NCBI RefSeq assembly: GCF_026241855.1
Contig: NZ_JAPJDC010000001.1
Coordinates: forward strand, 3,038,001-3,102,000
Reading direction: 5' to 3'
DNA length: 64,000 nt
From: Curtobacterium flaccumfaciens pv. betae
GTDB lineage: Bacteria > Actinomycetota > Actinomycetes > Actinomycetales > Microbacteriaceae
Shown: one piece after another, positions 1 to 8,429 of the stretch
Layout: each line of letters opens with the position of its first letter
How positions within the stretch are numbered: position 1 is the stretch's first letter
Notes under the pieces: model-generated
Told to the model about the DNA's origin: nothing
What the model saw: only the letters and a program-made list of their open reading frames with translations
Databases searched by the model: none
Program-made: the position numbers and the translations under genes

Positions 1-899
1 TCCGCATCCGCGACGAGCTGTTCACCCGGCTCGAAGAAGCGGCGGCGAACCAGGGCCCCGACGAGATCCGCATCGTGATCGTCGGTGGCGGTGCGACCGG
101 CGTCGAGATGGCCGGCGCGCTCGCCGAGCTCCGCGACCAGGCGCTCGTCGGCGCGTACCCGGAGATCGAACGCGGCAACATCTCGATCACCCTCGTGCAC
201 CGCAGCGGCGAGCTGCTCAAGCCGTTCGCCCCGCGCCTGCGCCGGTACGCCGCCAAGGTGCTGCGCAAGCGAGGCGTCGTGCTGCGGCTGAACACCGGCG
301 TCTCCGAGGTCAAGCGCGACGGCGTGATGACCGCGGACGGCGAGTTCATCCCCGCCTCGCAGGTGATCTGGGCGACCGGCGTCGCCGCCCACAAGGAGGT
401 CTCCGGCTGGGGCCTGCCGCAGACCCACGGTGGCCGCATCCAGGTGAACGACGACCTGAGCGTGAAGGGCGCCGAGCGGATCTTCTCCGCCGGCGACATC
501 GCGGCGCAGGACGACGCCCTCGCCCAGCTCGCCCAGCCCGCGCTGCAGGGCGGACGGCACTCGGCGCGGCAGATCGTGCGCCTGCTCGAGGGCAAGGCCA
601 CCGAGCGCTTCAAGTACTTCGACAAGGGCACCATGGCGACGATCGGCACGAACGCCGCGGTCGCCCAGCTGCGTGGCGGGATCACGATGGTCGGCCCGAT
701 CGCCTGGCTGGCCTGGGTGTTCGTGCACATCACGAGCCTGCTCGGCGCCGGCAACCGGATGTCGACCCTGACGCACTTCTTCGTCCGCTACGTGTGGTTC
801 ATGCGGAAGCGCTCGATCCCGATCGTCGGCGACGTGCGCCCGGTGCGCCCGAACGGCGACCGCGAGCCGGACCCCTGGCAGCTGCAGAAGGCCGAGTAG
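1..899 (+). CDS. ndh: Type II NADH dehydrogenase-like FAD/NAD(P) oxidoreductase, C-terminal part
   Basis: The frame is open from base 3, so the gene begins before the window and only about 298 residues are visible. The second dinucleotide-binding fold is intact (VIVGGGATGVEMAGALAEL). It is followed by a WATGV segment and by FSAGDIAAQ, the usual FAD-contacting GD motif of this family. The C-terminal 70 residues hold a hydrophobic stretch (AWLAWVFVHITSLLGAG) and a basic, aromatic end, matching the membrane-anchoring tail of NDH-2. Such enzymes pass electrons from NADH to menaquinone at the inner face of the membrane without pumping protons. The stop at 897-899 is followed directly by two palindromic repeats. 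The family call is firm; the exact quinone is inference. Confidence 0.85.
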   Translation, partial: RIRDELFTRLEEAAANQGPDEIRIVIVGGGATGVEMAGALAELRDQALVGAYPEIERGNISITLVHRSGELLKPFAPRLRRYAAKVLRKRGVVLRLNTGVSEVKRDGVMTADGEFIPASQVIWATGVAAHKEVSGWGLPQTHGGRIQVNDDLSVKGAERIFSAGDIAAQDDALAQLAQPALQGGRHSARQIVRLLEGKATERFKYFDKGTMATIGTNAAVAQLRGGITMVGPIAWLAWVFVHITSLLGAGNRMSTLTHFFVRYVWFMRKRSIPIVGDVRPVRPNGDREPDPWQLQKAE

Positions 900-918
900 C
901 CGCGCGCGTTTCCACTTG

Positions 919-969
919 GTGAGCAGGAACGGTCGGGTCCGCACGTCGGACCCGACCGTTCCTGCTCAC
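919..969. repeat. Family A palindrome, perfect 23-bp arms, probable terminator of ndh
   Basis: Arms 919-941 and 947-969 are exactly complementary (starting GTGAGCAGGAACGGTCGGG) around the loop CACGT. The element lies 20 bases after the ndh stop. There is no T-run, so if it terminates transcription it does so by the U-poor hairpin type common in high-GC actinobacteria. The outer arm sequence GTGAGCAG recurs at 2562, 11457 and 36111. Confidence 0.8.
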
Positions 970-995
970 GGTGTGCGTGCGGTGGACGCGGGGCG

Positions 996-1040
996 CGACG
1001 GCCTGGAGGCGCGGTGCGGGCCGGCCACGGGCCTCCCGGC
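996..1040. repeat. Family C repeat (GGAGGC...GGGCCTCC), copy near window start
   Basis: A 45-base stretch that recurs with three differences at 63604-63648. It contains GGAGGCGCGG on the left and CCACGGGCCTCC on the right, so the two halves pair only in part. It lies between ndh and the acyltransferase gene. Other family C copies (26201, 35318, 38504, 50004, 61721) are better palindromes. Confidence 0.7.
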
Positions 1041-1105
1041 TGGCGCGTGGTGCGCGGGGCTGGCGCCGACGCGTGGCCGGGACCGTGGGGCCGGCCGACG
1101 CGGAA

Positions 1106-1222
1106 CGACGATGACGCTGTCGTACGACAGCGACATCGTCGCTGCGCGCGCTTCGCAACATTGCGCGCGTGCAACGAACGACGATGTCGCTGTCATGCGA
1201 CGTCGACACTGTCGTTCGACGT
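1106..1222. repeat. Cluster of CGACGATG-type inverted repeats
   Basis: Arms 1106-1123 and 1124-1141 form an 18+18 bp palindrome with one mismatch and no loop (centre TGTCGTACGACA). Between 1176 and 1222 the same words return (CGACGATGTCGCTGTC, then GACACTGTCGTTCG) and can pair partly with each other or with the first arm. The rest of 900-1323 holds the two repeats above and no gene that I can support. Confidence 0.65.
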
Positions 1223-1323
1223 CGGCGCTGACGAGCCTGGTGCACCCCGCTCGTTGAGACTCCTCTTACCCGCGAGGAGGACCCTGGTCGGCAACACGCA
1301 ACCGAGCAGCGCGGGGAGGGACC

Positions 1324-2565
1324 ATGGCGACGACCACGCTGACCCACGCGCCGACGCAGGCGCAGCCACAGCACCGCACGGCCACCCCGGCGCACTCCGA
1401 GGCCGGGTCGCCGCAGGCTCCGCCACCCCCGCTGACACACCGCGCACCCGCGCTCGACGGGCTCCGGACCCTCGCCATCCTGGTCGTCGTCCTATACCAC
1501 CTGCACGTGCCGCAGTTCGAGGGCGGCTTCATCGGCGTGACGGTGTTCTTCGTGCTGTCGGGCTTCCTCATCACGACGCTGCTGCTCGGCGAACGGCGTC
1601 GCACCGGGCGGGTGCGCCTCGGCTCGTTCTGGGTGAAGCGGCTGCTCCGCCTCTACCCGGCACTGCTCGCGCTCGTCGTCGTCGGGCTGCTGCTCTGGAA
1701 CTGGGTCGGTGACTACAAGGGCGCCTCGCTGTCGTCCGGCGAAGCGGCGTTCATCGCGCTGACCTACACGGGCAACCTGTTCCGCGCGTTCTGGGACACG
1801 TCGCAGGGCGTCTTCGCGCACACGTGGAGCCTGTCGATGGAGGAGCAGTTCTACCTGGTCTGGCCGCCGGTGCTGGTCCTGCTCGCCGTACTCCGGGTCC
1901 GCCGTCGCTGGCTCCTGGCGGGGCTCGGGGTCCTGGTCGTCGGAGCGTCGGTGGCGTCGTGGGCGAGCTACCGCAGCCCGAGCGGCGGTGCCACGCCCGA
2001 CGTCTACTTCTCGCCCGTGCTCGGGGTCGTGCCGCTCGCGATCGGCTGCGCACTCGCCCTGCTGCTCGACGACGAACGGGTGCGCGTGCGGGCCGCCGGA
2101 GTCCTCGGGCACGTGGCGACCTGGCTCGGTCTCGTGCTGCTGGTCGGGGTGCTGCTCCGGATCGACGACGACTGGACGCAGCACGCGTCGACGTTCGGCA
2201 TCGTGCTGCCGCTGACCGGGCTGATCGCGGCGGTGACGATCGGCGGGCTGGTCTCGGTCCGCTCCCCCGTGTCCGCCGCCCTGGCCTGGACGCCGGTGTC
2301 GTGGTTCGGCCGCCGGGTCTCGTACTCGGCGTACCTCTGGCACCCGCTGGTGATCGCGCTGCTCGGCACCTTCGCGATCGGCCCCTGGGGCACGCTCGGC
2401 CTGGTCGGCGCGGTGGTGATCGTGTCGATCGGCGCCGCCTACGCCGTCGAGGTCCCCGTCGAGCGCTTCCGCGCACGGGTCCGAGCGGGTCGCCGTGCGG
2501 CAGCCCACGCCGCACCGGCGACGACGCCCGCGCCCGCGCCCGCGCCCGCGCAGCGCATCGAGTGA
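1324..2565 (+). CDS. Acyltransferase family 3 (OafA-like) membrane protein
   Basis: 413 residues. After a 40-residue Ala/Pro-rich cytoplasmic tail comes the family signature: LDGLRTLAILVVVLYHL with the proposed catalytic His, GGFIGVTVFFVLSGFLITTL, and the conserved WSLSMEEQFYLVWP. About ten hydrophobic segments follow and fill the protein to about residue 375. These enzymes transfer acetyl or other acyl groups from the cytoplasm onto exported sugars (peptidoglycan, polysaccharide, glycolipid). The substrate cannot be read from the sequence. No SGNH domain is fused. The start is set by GGGGAGGG at about 1314. The tail is a run of Pro-Ala dipeptides encoded by a CGCCCG hexanucleotide repeat (2523-2550). 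The TGA stop belongs to the repeat starting at 2562. Confidence 0.88.
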   Translation: MATTTLTHAPTQAQPQHRTATPAHSEAGSPQAPPPPLTHRAPALDGLRTLAILVVVLYHLHVPQFEGGFIGVTVFFVLSGFLITTLLLGERRRTGRVRLGSFWVKRLLRLYPALLALVVVGLLLWNWVGDYKGASLSSGEAAFIALTYTGNLFRAFWDTSQGVFAHTWSLSMEEQFYLVWPPVLVLLAVLRVRRRWLLAGLGVLVVGASVASWASYRSPSGGATPDVYFSPVLGVVPLAIGCALALLLDDERVRVRAAGVLGHVATWLGLVLLVGVLLRIDDDWTQHASTFGIVLPLTGLIAAVTIGGLVSVRSPVSAALAWTPVSWFGRRVSYSAYLWHPLVIALLGTFAIGPWGTLGLVGAVVIVSIGAAYAVEVPVERFRARVRAGRRAAAHAAPATTPAPAPAPAQRIE

Positions 2566-2612
2566 GCACAAGACGTCGAGTACGGCCCACTGACCGGACG
2601 CCTTCTGCTCAC
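2562..2612. repeat. Family A palindrome overlapping the acyltransferase stop codon
   Basis: Arms 2562-2577 (GTGAGCACAAGACGTC) and 2597-2612 (GACGCCTTCTGCTCAC) pair at 14 of 16 positions. The TGA stop at 2563-2565 is part of the left arm, so the repeat supplies the stop codon. Probable terminator between two same-strand genes. Confidence 0.7.
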
Positions 2613-2637
2613 TGAACGCCGCGGCGAACGGTCACCG

Positions 2638-2643
2638 TAGGCT
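2638..2643 (+). promoter_or_regulatory. -10 box TAGGCT for a leaderless mRNA
   Basis: TAGGCT ends seven bases before the GTG start at 2651, which places the transcription start at or next to the start codon. No Shine-Dalgarno sequence is seen. No clear -35 is visible at 17 bases. Confidence 0.5.
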
Positions 2644-2650
2644 CGCGGAC

Positions 2651-3844
2651 GTGCCCATCGAACGCGTCGACGTCCTCGTCGTCGGCGGCGGCCCCGTCGG
2701 ACTGTTCCTGGCGGCACTCCTCGCGGCGCAGGGCGTCGAGGTCCGAGTGTGGGAACGCCGGGCCGAGCCGCCGACCGGTTCGCGGGCCATCGGCATCCAC
2801 CCACCGTCCCTCGACGCGTTCGCCGCGATCGGCCTGGACACCGCGGTGCTCGCCGAGGCGTCGCTGGTGCACGCCGGCGTCGCCAGGAGCCGCGGTCGGA
2901 CCCTCGGCACCCTGCGCTTCGACCGCGCGTCGCCGACCCACCCGTACGTGGCCACCCTCGACCAGCACCGCACCGAGTCCCTGCTCCGGGAGCAGCTCCG
3001 GGCCAGCGCACCGAGCGCCCTGCGGACCGGCACCACCCTGACCGCCCTGTCCCGGCACACCGACCACGTCGACGCCACCGGGACCGGACCGGACGGCGGC
3101 ACCGTGACGGTCCGTGCGGCCTTCGTCGTCGGGGCCGACGGTGCCCGGAGCGCCGTCCGTGACCTGCTCGGCATCGGCACGACCGGGCGCGAGTACCCGG
3201 ACCGCTACGTGATGGGTGACTTCGCCGATCCCGAGGCCCCGTCGGCTCGGTCCTCCGCGCTGGTCGACGTCGGCCCGGACGGCGTCGTCGAGTCCTTCCC
3301 GCTGCCGGGTGCGCGGCGCCGGTACGTCGCCCTGGTGCCGGACGACGACGCGTTCGCCTCGGCCGAGGGCAGCTGGACGGGCACGCCGGACCCCGCGGTC
3401 GTCCACCGCCTGGCCGCACTCGTCGCGGAGCGCACCGGCGTCGTGCCGGACCCCGCGACCTGCTCGATGACCAGCGGCTTCCGGGTGCGCCGCCGCGCCG
3501 CCGACCGGGTGGGCGTCGGCCGGGTCGTGCTCGTCGGCGATGCCGCCCACGAGATCAGTCCGATCGGCGGGCAGGGCATGAACCTCGGGTGGCTCGACGT
3601 CGCCGAACTGGCGCCCCTGCTGGTGGGTGCCGTCCGCACCGGCGTCCCCGGTCCGTGGCCGGGCTACGCCGCCCGCCGCCAGGCAGCCGCCCGACGCGCG
3701 GCCCGGCAGGCCGAGGTGAACATGGCACTGGGCCGTCCGCTCGGCCCCGTCACGGCGACCGGCCGGGAGGCGCTGCTCCGGACCGCCCTGTCCCTGCCGA
3801 CCGCGCACGGCCTGGCCCGGCTCTACGCGATGCGCTGGGCCTGA
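2651..3844 (+). CDS. FAD-dependent monooxygenase (PHBH/UbiH fold)
   Basis: 397 residues with a GTG start. The N-terminal GGGPVGLFLAALLA loop and the Glu at the end of strand 2 (VWERR) bind the ADP of FAD. A VGADGARSAVRDLLG segment (DG motif) follows mid-protein. The C-terminal VVLVGDAAHEISPIGGQGMN is the GD motif that contacts the FAD ribityl chain. These enzymes hydroxylate aromatic rings or reduce prenyl chains using NAD(P)H. Convergent with it, 75 bases away, lies a UbiA-type prenyltransferase gene, which suggests that both act on one prenylated quinone or phenol. That is inference. No aromatic-ring-forming gene, such as a type III polyketide synthase, is present in the window. Confidence 0.82.
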   Translation: MPIERVDVLVVGGGPVGLFLAALLAAQGVEVRVWERRAEPPTGSRAIGIHPPSLDAFAAIGLDTAVLAEASLVHAGVARSRGRTLGTLRFDRASPTHPYVATLDQHRTESLLREQLRASAPSALRTGTTLTALSRHTDHVDATGTGPDGGTVTVRAAFVVGADGARSAVRDLLGIGTTGREYPDRYVMGDFADPEAPSARSSALVDVGPDGVVESFPLPGARRRYVALVPDDDAFASAEGSWTGTPDPAVVHRLAALVAERTGVVPDPATCSMTSGFRVRRRAADRVGVGRVVLVGDAAHEISPIGGQGMNLGWLDVAELAPLLVGAVRTGVPGPWPGYAARRQAAARRAARQAEVNMALGRPLGPVTATGREALLRTALSLPTAHGLARLYAMRWA

Positions 3845-3918
3845 CGGCTCGCGTCCGGCCCGCAGCGCGCAGTCGTGCAGACGCGCGCCTGCGCGGAGGC
3901 GCAGCGTGTTCCGCGTCG

Positions 3919-4788
3919 TCAGGCGACGAGTCGCGCGCCCGCGAAGCCGAGCTCGACCACGAGCACGAGGGACGACGCGATGACCAGCCGGAACAGGGTG
4001 CGTGATGCCCGCCCCGCGAGCACCAACCGGACGCCGACGACAGCGAGCACGGCCACCACGACGGCACCGAGGACCGCGAGCACGACGCCGAGGCCCCGGA
4101 CGGGGTCGTCGCCGAGCACCTGTCCGCCGAGCACCAGCGCGGCCGCGACGACGAGCGAGGCGAACGCGACGATCCCCGCGCCACGGAGCCCGAGCCGGTG
4201 CGGGAAGCCCCGGACCCCGGTCGCGGCGTCGTCGACGAGGTCGGGCAGCACGTTGGTGCAGTGGATCGCGATGCCGAAGACAGCCCCCGTGGCGATCGCC
4301 CACCACGCCGGCCACTGCCCCTCGGGCCCGGCCGCGACGGACACGACGGGCAGCAGCCCGAAGGCGACGACGAACGGCGCCACCGACCACGCCGAACGCT
4401 TCAGGCCGGCGTCGTAGGCCCACCCCGCGGCGACCAGCACGAGGTGCGCGAGGGCGGCGACCGGCCCCAGGAACAGCGAGAGCACCACGGCGATCCCGGC
4501 GGTGGCGTACGCGGCGGCACGGACGGTGCCGACGGCGATGAGTCCGCGGGCCACGGGCTTGTCGCTCCGCCCGACGGCTCGGTCGCGGTCCGCGTCGATC
4601 CAGTCGTTCGCCAGACCGATGGACAGCTGGCCCGCGACGACGGTCAGCGCCACCAGCACCACGAGCCACACGGGGTGTCCGACGGCTGCGGCGATCACCG
4701 CGGCGAGGACGGTCACGGTGACCGTGGGCCCGGGGTGGGACGACGCGAACAGCAGACGCGCGGTCGACGGGGTACGGCTGGCGGTCAC
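3919..4788 (-). CDS. UbiA-family prenyltransferase
   Basis: 289 residues, nearly all hydrophobic, about eight membrane segments. The first Asp-rich motif is NDWIDADRDRAVGRSDKP and the second is DLVDDAATGVRG; both are expected to chelate the Mg-diphosphate of the prenyl donor. The enzyme should join an isoprenoid chain to an aromatic or similar acceptor in the membrane. Length and motifs fit the UbiA/MenA group, but the acceptor cannot be assigned. The start is GTG with a TACGCT -10 box six bases upstream, so the mRNA is probably leaderless. The gene faces the FAD monooxygenase gene and follows the acyl-CoA ligase gene on the same strand, with a 42-base gap. Confidence 0.85.
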   Translation of the reverse strand: MTASRTPSTARLLFASSHPGPTVTVTVLAAVIAAAVGHPVWLVVLVALTVVAGQLSIGLANDWIDADRDRAVGRSDKPVARGLIAVGTVRAAAYATAGIAVVLSLFLGPVAALAHLVLVAAGWAYDAGLKRSAWSVAPFVVAFGLLPVVSVAAGPEGQWPAWWAIATGAVFGIAIHCTNVLPDLVDDAATGVRGFPHRLGLRGAGIVAFASLVVAAALVLGGQVLGDDPVRGLGVVLAVLGAVVVAVLAVVGVRLVLAGRASRTLFRLVIASSLVLVVELGFAGARLVA

Positions 4789-4794
4789 CCGGTC

Positions 4795-4800
4795 AGCGTA
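4795..4800 (-). promoter_or_regulatory. -10 box TACGCT for leaderless UbiA-type gene
   Basis: On the minus strand TACGCT ends exactly six bases before the GTG start at 4788, the spacing expected if transcription begins on the start codon. A promoter here means the prenyltransferase gene need not be co-transcribed with the ligase gene behind it. Confidence 0.5.
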
Positions 4801-4830
4801 CGGATCGCGCCTGCGCGGTCGTGGCAGGGC

Positions 4831-6417
4831 TCACGGAACGGCCGTCACCTCGACGCCGAACCGGTCGACGAGCTCGCGCTTGAGCACCTTGCCGCTCGGG
4901 CCCAGCGGCAACGCGTCGAGGACGTGCACCACCCGCGGGTACTTGTACGCGGCGATCTCGGCGGCGACGAAGTCGACCAGGACCTGCGGCTCGACGGATG
5001 CGCCGGCGTGCAGGACCACCGCGGCTTCGACCTCCTGCCCGTGCACCGCGTGCGGCACGCCGAACACCGCGGCCATCGCGACGTCGGGGTGGGTGGCGAG
5101 CACTTCCTCGACCTGCCGCGGGTACACGTTGTAGCCGTTGCGGATGATCATGTCCTTGGTGCGGTCGACGATCGTCAGGTACCCGTCGTCGTCCTTCGTA
5201 CCGAGGTCACCGGTGCGGAACCACCCGTCGACGATGGCCTCGGCGGTGTCCTCGGGCCGGTCGAGGTACCCGTTCATCAGGTTGTGGCCGCGGATCACGA
5301 GCTCGCCGATCTCGCCGTGCGGCAGCATGACGATCGCGTCGCGGACCTCGGGGTCGGCGATCTCGACGTCGATGCCCCACACTGCTGTGCCGATGGTGCC
5401 GGGCCGCGGCGGTTGCCCGACGTGGTTGAAGGTGGCGACCGGCGAGGTCTCGGTCAGCCCGTACCCCTCGTGGATCGGCGCGTCGAAGACCTGCTGGAAG
5501 CGCTCGAGCACCGCGAGCGGCAGCGAGGCCCCGCCGGAGATCGCGTACCGGAGCGTCGGACGGGCCTCGGACCGTGTCGCGGCGTCGAGCAGTGCCATGT
5601 ACATCGTCGGGACACCCATGAAGATGCCGCAGCCGTGCTCGACCATCGCGGCGAGCGCCGTGTCACCGTCGAACTTCGGCAGCATGACGAGCGTCGCGCC
5701 GGTCCGGAACCCGGTGTTCATCGTGCAGGTCTGCCCGAACGTGTGGAACAGCGGCAGGGCGCCGAGCAGGACGTCCCCGCGGTGCATGTCGAACGTCGTC
5801 ATCAGGTTGGTGTTGACCTGTTCGAGCAGCGAGAAGTGCGACCCTTCGGCACCCTTGGGCTGGCCGGTGGTGCCGCTTGTGTACAGGATCGTGGCGGTGT
5901 CGAACGGGTGCCGCGGCACGTAGGTGTCGAGCGGTTCGCTCTGCGCGGCCAGGGCCTCGAGCCGGTCCGGGCCGGCCGCGGACCCGTCGTCGGTCGTCGC
6001 CGGTGCGAGCACGGTCACGACGTCGACCCCGGCGAGCTCGGCTCCGGCGGCGCCCTCGCCGAGCAGCGGGGCGGCACAGACGAGCAGCGTCGCGCCGCTG
6101 TCGCGCAGGACGTACTCGATCTCGCGGCGCTTCAGCAGCGCGTGCACGGGCACGGCCACCGCGCCGAGGGCGAGGGTGGCGTAGTAGACGCGGGGGAAGT
6201 CCGCGACGTTCGGCACGAGCATCGCCACCTTCGACCCCTCGGTCACGCCCCGCGCGCGGAGCGCCCCGGCGTAGGCCAGGGTCTGTGCCCACAGCTCGGA
6301 GTAGGTCGTACGGACGTCGCCCACGATGACGGCGACGTCGTCCGGGTAGCGTGCTGCCGACTCGGCGAGGATGGCTGCGACGGACGCGGTCGCGCGGGTG
6401 GTGTGGGTGTCGTGCAT
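4831..6417 (-). CDS. Long-chain acyl-CoA ligase (AMP-binding, ANL superfamily)
   Basis: 528 residues, the usual size. The P-loop is YTSGTTGQPKGAEGSH, the adenine-binding motif is GYGLTETSP, and the hinge region reads YRTGDLG-like (FRTGDLGTKDDDGYLTIVDR). The catalytic Lys is in PLGPSGKVLKREL near the C-terminus. The enzyme adenylates a carboxylic acid and forms the CoA thioester; a fatty acid substrate is most likely but not shown. I chose the ATG at 6417 because the family N-terminus starts there and GGAGA stands 5-10 bases upstream. The open frame continues to 7803 but that part overlaps other genes. A TAGGAT -10 box lies at 6467-6462. Confidence 0.87.
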   Translation of the reverse strand: MHDTHTTRATASVAAILAESAARYPDDVAVIVGDVRTTYSELWAQTLAYAGALRARGVTEGSKVAMLVPNVADFPRVYYATLALGAVAVPVHALLKRREIEYVLRDSGATLLVCAAPLLGEGAAGAELAGVDVVTVLAPATTDDGSAAGPDRLEALAAQSEPLDTYVPRHPFDTATILYTSGTTGQPKGAEGSHFSLLEQVNTNLMTTFDMHRGDVLLGALPLFHTFGQTCTMNTGFRTGATLVMLPKFDGDTALAAMVEHGCGIFMGVPTMYMALLDAATRSEARPTLRYAISGGASLPLAVLERFQQVFDAPIHEGYGLTETSPVATFNHVGQPPRPGTIGTAVWGIDVEIADPEVRDAIVMLPHGEIGELVIRGHNLMNGYLDRPEDTAEAIVDGWFRTGDLGTKDDDGYLTIVDRTKDMIIRNGYNVYPRQVEEVLATHPDVAMAAVFGVPHAVHGQEVEAAVVLHAGASVEPQVLVDFVAAEIAAYKYPRVVHVLDALPLGPSGKVLKRELVDRFGVEVTAVP

Positions 6418-6468
6418 GCCGGTCTCCGTCTTCGTCGACGACCTCGTCGTCGTCACCGCCGATCCTAC

Positions 6469-6522
6469 GGCTCGACCCGGCGGACCGGTCAGGCAGGCTC
6501 GACCCGAAGGACCGGTCGGGGA
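6469..6522. repeat. Two tandem 27-bp direct repeats
   Basis: Units 6469-6495 and 6496-6522 share GGCTCGACCCG, GGACCGGTC and trailing GG, with four or five differences. They lie between the end of the EamA gene and the ligase promoter, both on the minus strand. A third partial copy (GGCCCCGGTCAGGC) follows. No hairpin of note. Origin by slipped duplication is likely. Confidence 0.6.
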
Positions 6523-6530
6523 GGCCCCGG

Positions 6531-7436
6531 TCAGGCGGCGGACGCCGCAGGTTCCCGCCGACGGAGGAGCACCCCGGACGCCAGGGCGATCCCGAGCAGG
6601 ACGACGAGTCCGCCGACGGGCTCGTTCCACCGCACCCGCTCCCCCAGCACGAGCACACCGAGCGCCACCCCGACCACCGGCGTCAGGTACGTGACGGTGG
6701 AGGCGCGGCCGGCGCCCCACGCCTGCACGAGCCGGGTGTTCCAGGCGTAGGCCAGCCCCGTGCCGACGCAACCGAGCGCGATCATCGCGGCCACGATCCT
6801 CCCGTCCAGCTGCACCGGACCGGTGGCGATGACGGGCGCGACCAGCAGGAGCATCCCGGAGGCCAGCGTCAGCTGGACCGTCGCGAGCGTGACCGGGTCG
6901 TACGCGCTCGCCACGGCCACCCGGCGCAGGTAGGCGAGCCCGATGCCGTAGGACGCCGTCATGCCGAGCAGCGCGACCTGCCCCGGCACGCTCGCCAGGA
7001 CCTCCGGGTCGGTCAGGACGTCCCACGGGCCGACCAGCACGAGCACCCCGACGATGCCGAGCACGATCCCGAGCACCTGCCGTCCGCGCAGCCGTTCGGA
7101 CGGCACGAGCACCGCGAGCGCGGCCAGCGTCATGATCGGCGTCGTCGCGTTGTAGATGCTCGCGAGCCCGGAGGGCACCGTCTGCTCGGCCCACGCCATC
7201 AGTGACGACGGCACCGCGTTGAGGAACACCGCGACGACCGCCAGGTGCGCCCAGGTGCGTGGCTCCCGGGGCCACCGGCGACGCGTCGCCAGGAGCACCA
7301 CGACGAGCGTCACCCCACCGAGCACGGTCCGCACGGTGGCGACCTGCTGCGGGGCGAGTCCGTCGAGTCCGATCTTCGCGAAGAGGAAGCTCGAGCCCCA
7401 GGTCAGTGCGACGAGGGCGTAGAGGAGGGCGTTCAC
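6531..7436 (-). CDS. EamA/DMT-family transporter
   Basis: 301 residues from the GTG at 7436, made of ten hydrophobic segments in two five-helix EamA halves (about residues 1-140 and 145-285). The family start is MNALLYALVALTWGSSFLF. Upstream in-frame codons run to an ATG at 7466, but the extra ten residues are not typical of the family. Members export amino acids, metabolites or drugs, and the substrate is unknown. The gene is transcribed away from the LysR gene at 7508, a common arrangement in which the LysR protein controls the exporter. Confidence 0.85.
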   Translation of the reverse strand: MNALLYALVALTWGSSFLFAKIGLDGLAPQQVATVRTVLGGVTLVVVLLATRRRWPREPRTWAHLAVVAVFLNAVPSSLMAWAEQTVPSGLASIYNATTPIMTLAALAVLVPSERLRGRQVLGIVLGIVGVLVLVGPWDVLTDPEVLASVPGQVALLGMTASYGIGLAYLRRVAVASAYDPVTLATVQLTLASGMLLLVAPVIATGPVQLDGRIVAAMIALGCVGTGLAYAWNTRLVQAWGAGRASTVTYLTPVVGVALGVLVLGERVRWNEPVGGLVVLLGIALASGVLLRRREPAASAA

Positions 7437-7463
7437 GTGGCCTAGTGTCGGACCAGCGAGTGA

Positions 7464-7480
7464 CATGCGGCAAACGCATG
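7464..7480. promoter_or_regulatory. Palindrome CATGCG-N5-CGCATG between divergent lysR and eamA genes
   Basis: Perfect 6-bp arms (CATGCG and CGCATG) around GCAAA. The position between two divergent starts suits a LysR operator, although the canonical T-N11-A box is not obvious. Binding is inference. Confidence 0.4.
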
Positions 7481-7507
7481 GGGCTCATGCCGACATGAGG
7501 AGGACGC

Positions 7508-8356
7508 ATGACCGTCTCGGTCCAGCAACTGCGCGCGTTCGTCGCCACGCTCGACGCCGGGTCCTTCACCGCGGCGGCCACCGTCCTGGGCGTCGGGCAG
7601 TCCGCGGTGTCCCACGCCGTCGCCGGGCTCGAGCGCGAGGTCGGTGGCCCCGTGGTGCGCCGCGGCACGGTCGCCGCCGCCACACCGCTGGGCGACCGCC
7701 TGCTGGCCCACGCCCGCAGCGTGCTCGCCTCGGTCGAAGCCCTGGAGGCGGTGGTCCGGCCCGCCACGGCGCGCGGCACCGTGCGCCTCGCCGCCGTCCC
7801 CACCGTCTGCCAGGGCCTGCTACCGCGGCTCCGCGAGCTGTGGGCCGTGACCCTGCCGGACGTCGACGTGCAGGTCTACGAGGGCGACGACGACGAGATG
7901 CCGGAGTGGCTCGAGGCCGGCACCGTCGACGCCGCCGTGCTCGTCGACCCGTCGCCGACACCCGCGGGTGGCGTGGTCGTGGCGCGGGACGAGATGGCCG
8001 CCGTGATCCGCCGCGACCATCCCCTCGCCGAACTGCCCGCGCTCACCCTCGACGACCTGCACGAGGACGGCCTGGTGGCGGGCGGCGGCGGCTGCGAGTA
8101 CCAGATCCAGAAGCTGCACGAGCTCGACGGCCGCCCGTTCCGCTACGCCCACCGGGTGCGGGAGATGAGCACGATGTTCGGGATGATCCAGCGGGGCGAG
8201 GGCGTGTCGATCGTGCCGACCCTGGGCCGCGGAATGCTGCCGCCCGACCTCGTGATGATCCCGATGGCCCGGCGACTCGAACGGACCCTGGTGCTGAGCG
8301 GGCCGTCGTCCCGTGCGTGGCACCCGTTGGCGCGGGCACTGGTCGACGCGGTCTGA
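7508..8356 (+). CDS. LysR-family transcriptional regulator
   Basis: 282 residues. The N-terminal winged HTH is clear: VQQLRAFVATLDAGSFTAAA, then VGQSAVSHAVAGLER for the recognition helix (residues 3-60). Residues 85-280 form the periplasmic-binding-like effector domain. GAGGAGG stands seven bases before the ATG. LysR proteins usually activate the divergently transcribed neighbour in response to a small metabolite, here the EamA transporter gene. The effector is unknown. Length is slightly short of the usual 290-310. Confidence 0.88.
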   Translation: MTVSVQQLRAFVATLDAGSFTAAATVLGVGQSAVSHAVAGLEREVGGPVVRRGTVAAATPLGDRLLAHARSVLASVEALEAVVRPATARGTVRLAAVPTVCQGLLPRLRELWAVTLPDVDVQVYEGDDDEMPEWLEAGTVDAAVLVDPSPTPAGGVVVARDEMAAVIRRDHPLAELPALTLDDLHEDGLVAGGGGCEYQIQKLHELDGRPFRYAHRVREMSTMFGMIQRGEGVSIVPTLGRGMLPPDLVMIPMARRLERTLVLSGPSSRAWHPLARALVDAV

Positions 8357-8429
8357 GACGGACGGTCCCCTGGTCAGGCGGCTCGGGCAGCTCCGACCTT
8401 CGGCGGATCCGCTCGTCCCGACGGCTCCC

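Noticed and set aside
6418..7803. Upstream extension of the acyl-CoA ligase frame
   Set aside because: It overlaps the EamA and LysR genes and encodes Arg/Ala-rich sequence. The family N-terminus and RBS place the start at 6417.
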